NCBI GenBank assembly: GCA_964017195.1
Contig: OZ024897.1
Coordinates: forward strand, 11,890,451-11,954,450
Direction of reading: 5' to 3'
Length of the DNA: 64,000 nt
Source: Siderastrea radians
Lineage: Eukaryota > Cnidaria > Anthozoa > Scleractinia > Rhizangiidae
This document shows, one piece after another, positions 63,131 through 64,000 of the stretch. The position numbers were made by a program, and so were the translations under genes. Within the stretch, counting starts at the first letter, position 1. Every line of letters begins with the position of its first letter. A model generated the notes under the pieces. That model was not told the origin of the DNA and searched no databases. It was given only the letters and a program-made list of their open reading frames with translations.

Positions 63131-63486
63131 TCATATTATATGTCAGCAACCAAATTTTAAGCCATCAATAAAAGCCTGGTGTACACTATTTGCCTTGATT
63201 TCATTGTGCAATAAAAACAGTGATTTGAAGGTTAGTCACTGCTAAGGCATAAATTTATCTTGCACAAAGCCTTATTTTGTTCTCAAACTAACCCAGTCAT
63301 GTGTTCCTGTCAGTTACAAACAAATGAATTCATTAATGGATATTTTTTGTTGCAATAAGTGGCTCTTGAAATAAACAATTCAAAGTGAAACTTGATCTGA
63401 TATTCCATAATAGTTAATGCATGACTTCCAGCCTCAGGTCAGGGTGAGAGTTTGACTGACTTCGATTTGCATAGTTGCACAACCTT
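63131..63486. other. Non-coding, nothing recognised
   Basis: AT-rich, no ORF or repeat structure noted. Confidence 0.5.
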
Positions 63487-63903
63487 TTAAGGACGGTGCC
63501 TCCTGATACAGATGTACTTTTGCAAAGGTTATGACTATGGGGAAAAAGTAGATATTAGCAAGGGCTATTGGAATCCAGACAGAAAAATGTGGGTAACTGT
63601 GCATTTTTCAGAGATAACTAAGCAACCATAATTCTAAAAAAGCATTAAAATACAAAGAATGTATGGCAATTTCTTTCCAAACTTAAGCTCTATTATCTCT
63701 GAAAAATGAATGGTTACCCCCAATTTTCTTTTTGGATTCTGATAGCCCTTGCTAAGATCTGCTTTTTCCACATAGTCATAAACCGTGCAAAAATATTGTT
63801 GTATTAGTGGCCAATTTCCTTAAGAAATCTGAATATACACACTGTACATGTACCAAGATGCGCAGAACGTATGAGCAGTAACAAAAGGAGGCACCGTTCT
63901 TAA
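63487..63903. mobile_element. MITE with TTAAGGACGGTGCCTCCT ends
   Basis: The left end TTAAGGACGGTGCCTCCT and right end AGGAGGCACCGTTCTTAA are near-perfect inverted repeats around 417 bp. The interior is also largely self-complementary (ATGACTATGGGGAAAAAGTA near 63530 against the complement near 63760). No ORF; a foldback MITE. TTAA at both ends could be the target duplication of a piggyBac-like family. Confidence 0.75.
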
Positions 63904-64000
63904 GAATACGTAAATACCAGGCCTGGTGTTTGAGTTCTCTCAACATTTATGCATTGAAAAAAAAATGGGCAGCGAAGAGAAAAGAGAATAAAAATAAAGA

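Overview
The window reads as animal nuclear DNA, most likely from an anthozoan cnidarian such as a stony coral. This is inferred from AT-rich intergenic DNA packed with short inverted-repeat transposons, tRNA-derived repeats, LINE and Penelope remnants, and an intronless class A GPCR with decayed copies. No species-level marker was seen.

The dominant object is a 21.3 kb Maverick/Polinton or adintovirus-like element at about 5784-27052. Its terminal inverted repeats (361 and 337 bp) differ in length only by one extra 24-bp unit on the left. Left arm: a tRNA-Ala gene, a Mos-like protein kinase (+), then a minus-strand block of three SLOG-type Rossmann proteins and a small coiled-coil protein. 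Middle (+ strand): a double GRF zinc-finger protein, a DDE integrase with chromodomain, two paralogous putative minor capsid proteins, small basic and membrane proteins, major capsid protein, adenain-type protease, packaging ATPase, a 2-TM SLATT-like protein, further virion-type small proteins and a parvovirus-like phospholipase A2. Right arm: protein-primed DNA polymerase B (-) with a likely spliced leader exon, a divergent 167-aa gene (+), then tRNA-Trp and initiator tRNA-Met genes. Many neighbouring ORFs overlap as ATGA, and several genes have a TATA box about 30-45 nt before the ATG.

The kinase, SLOG, small and PLA2 frames are open. About nine single frame changes interrupt the GRF protein, integrase, second minor capsid protein, MCP, protease, ATPase and polymerase, several at homopolymer runs. 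The copy is therefore either young and just decaying, or partly miscalled in the assembly. Unusual cargo includes the Mos-like kinase, the SLOG proteins with a SLATT-like 2-TM protein, histone-type 3' stem-loops after two genes, element-borne tRNA genes, and telomere-like CCCTAAG motifs with YY1-like sites in the terminal repeats.

Left of the element (1-5783) are a Penelope GIY-YIG remnant, a LINE 3' end and simple repeats. Right of it (27053-64000) are a LINE remnant, a GPCR locus (one intact gene at 49037-50155 and two pseudogenes), MMACHC-like cobalamin-processing pseudogene fragments, two large units with long inverted ends (31992-38710 and 40829-46175), nested MITEs with readable target duplications, a 1.6 kb minisatellite, and a palindromic array of tRNA-like repeats.
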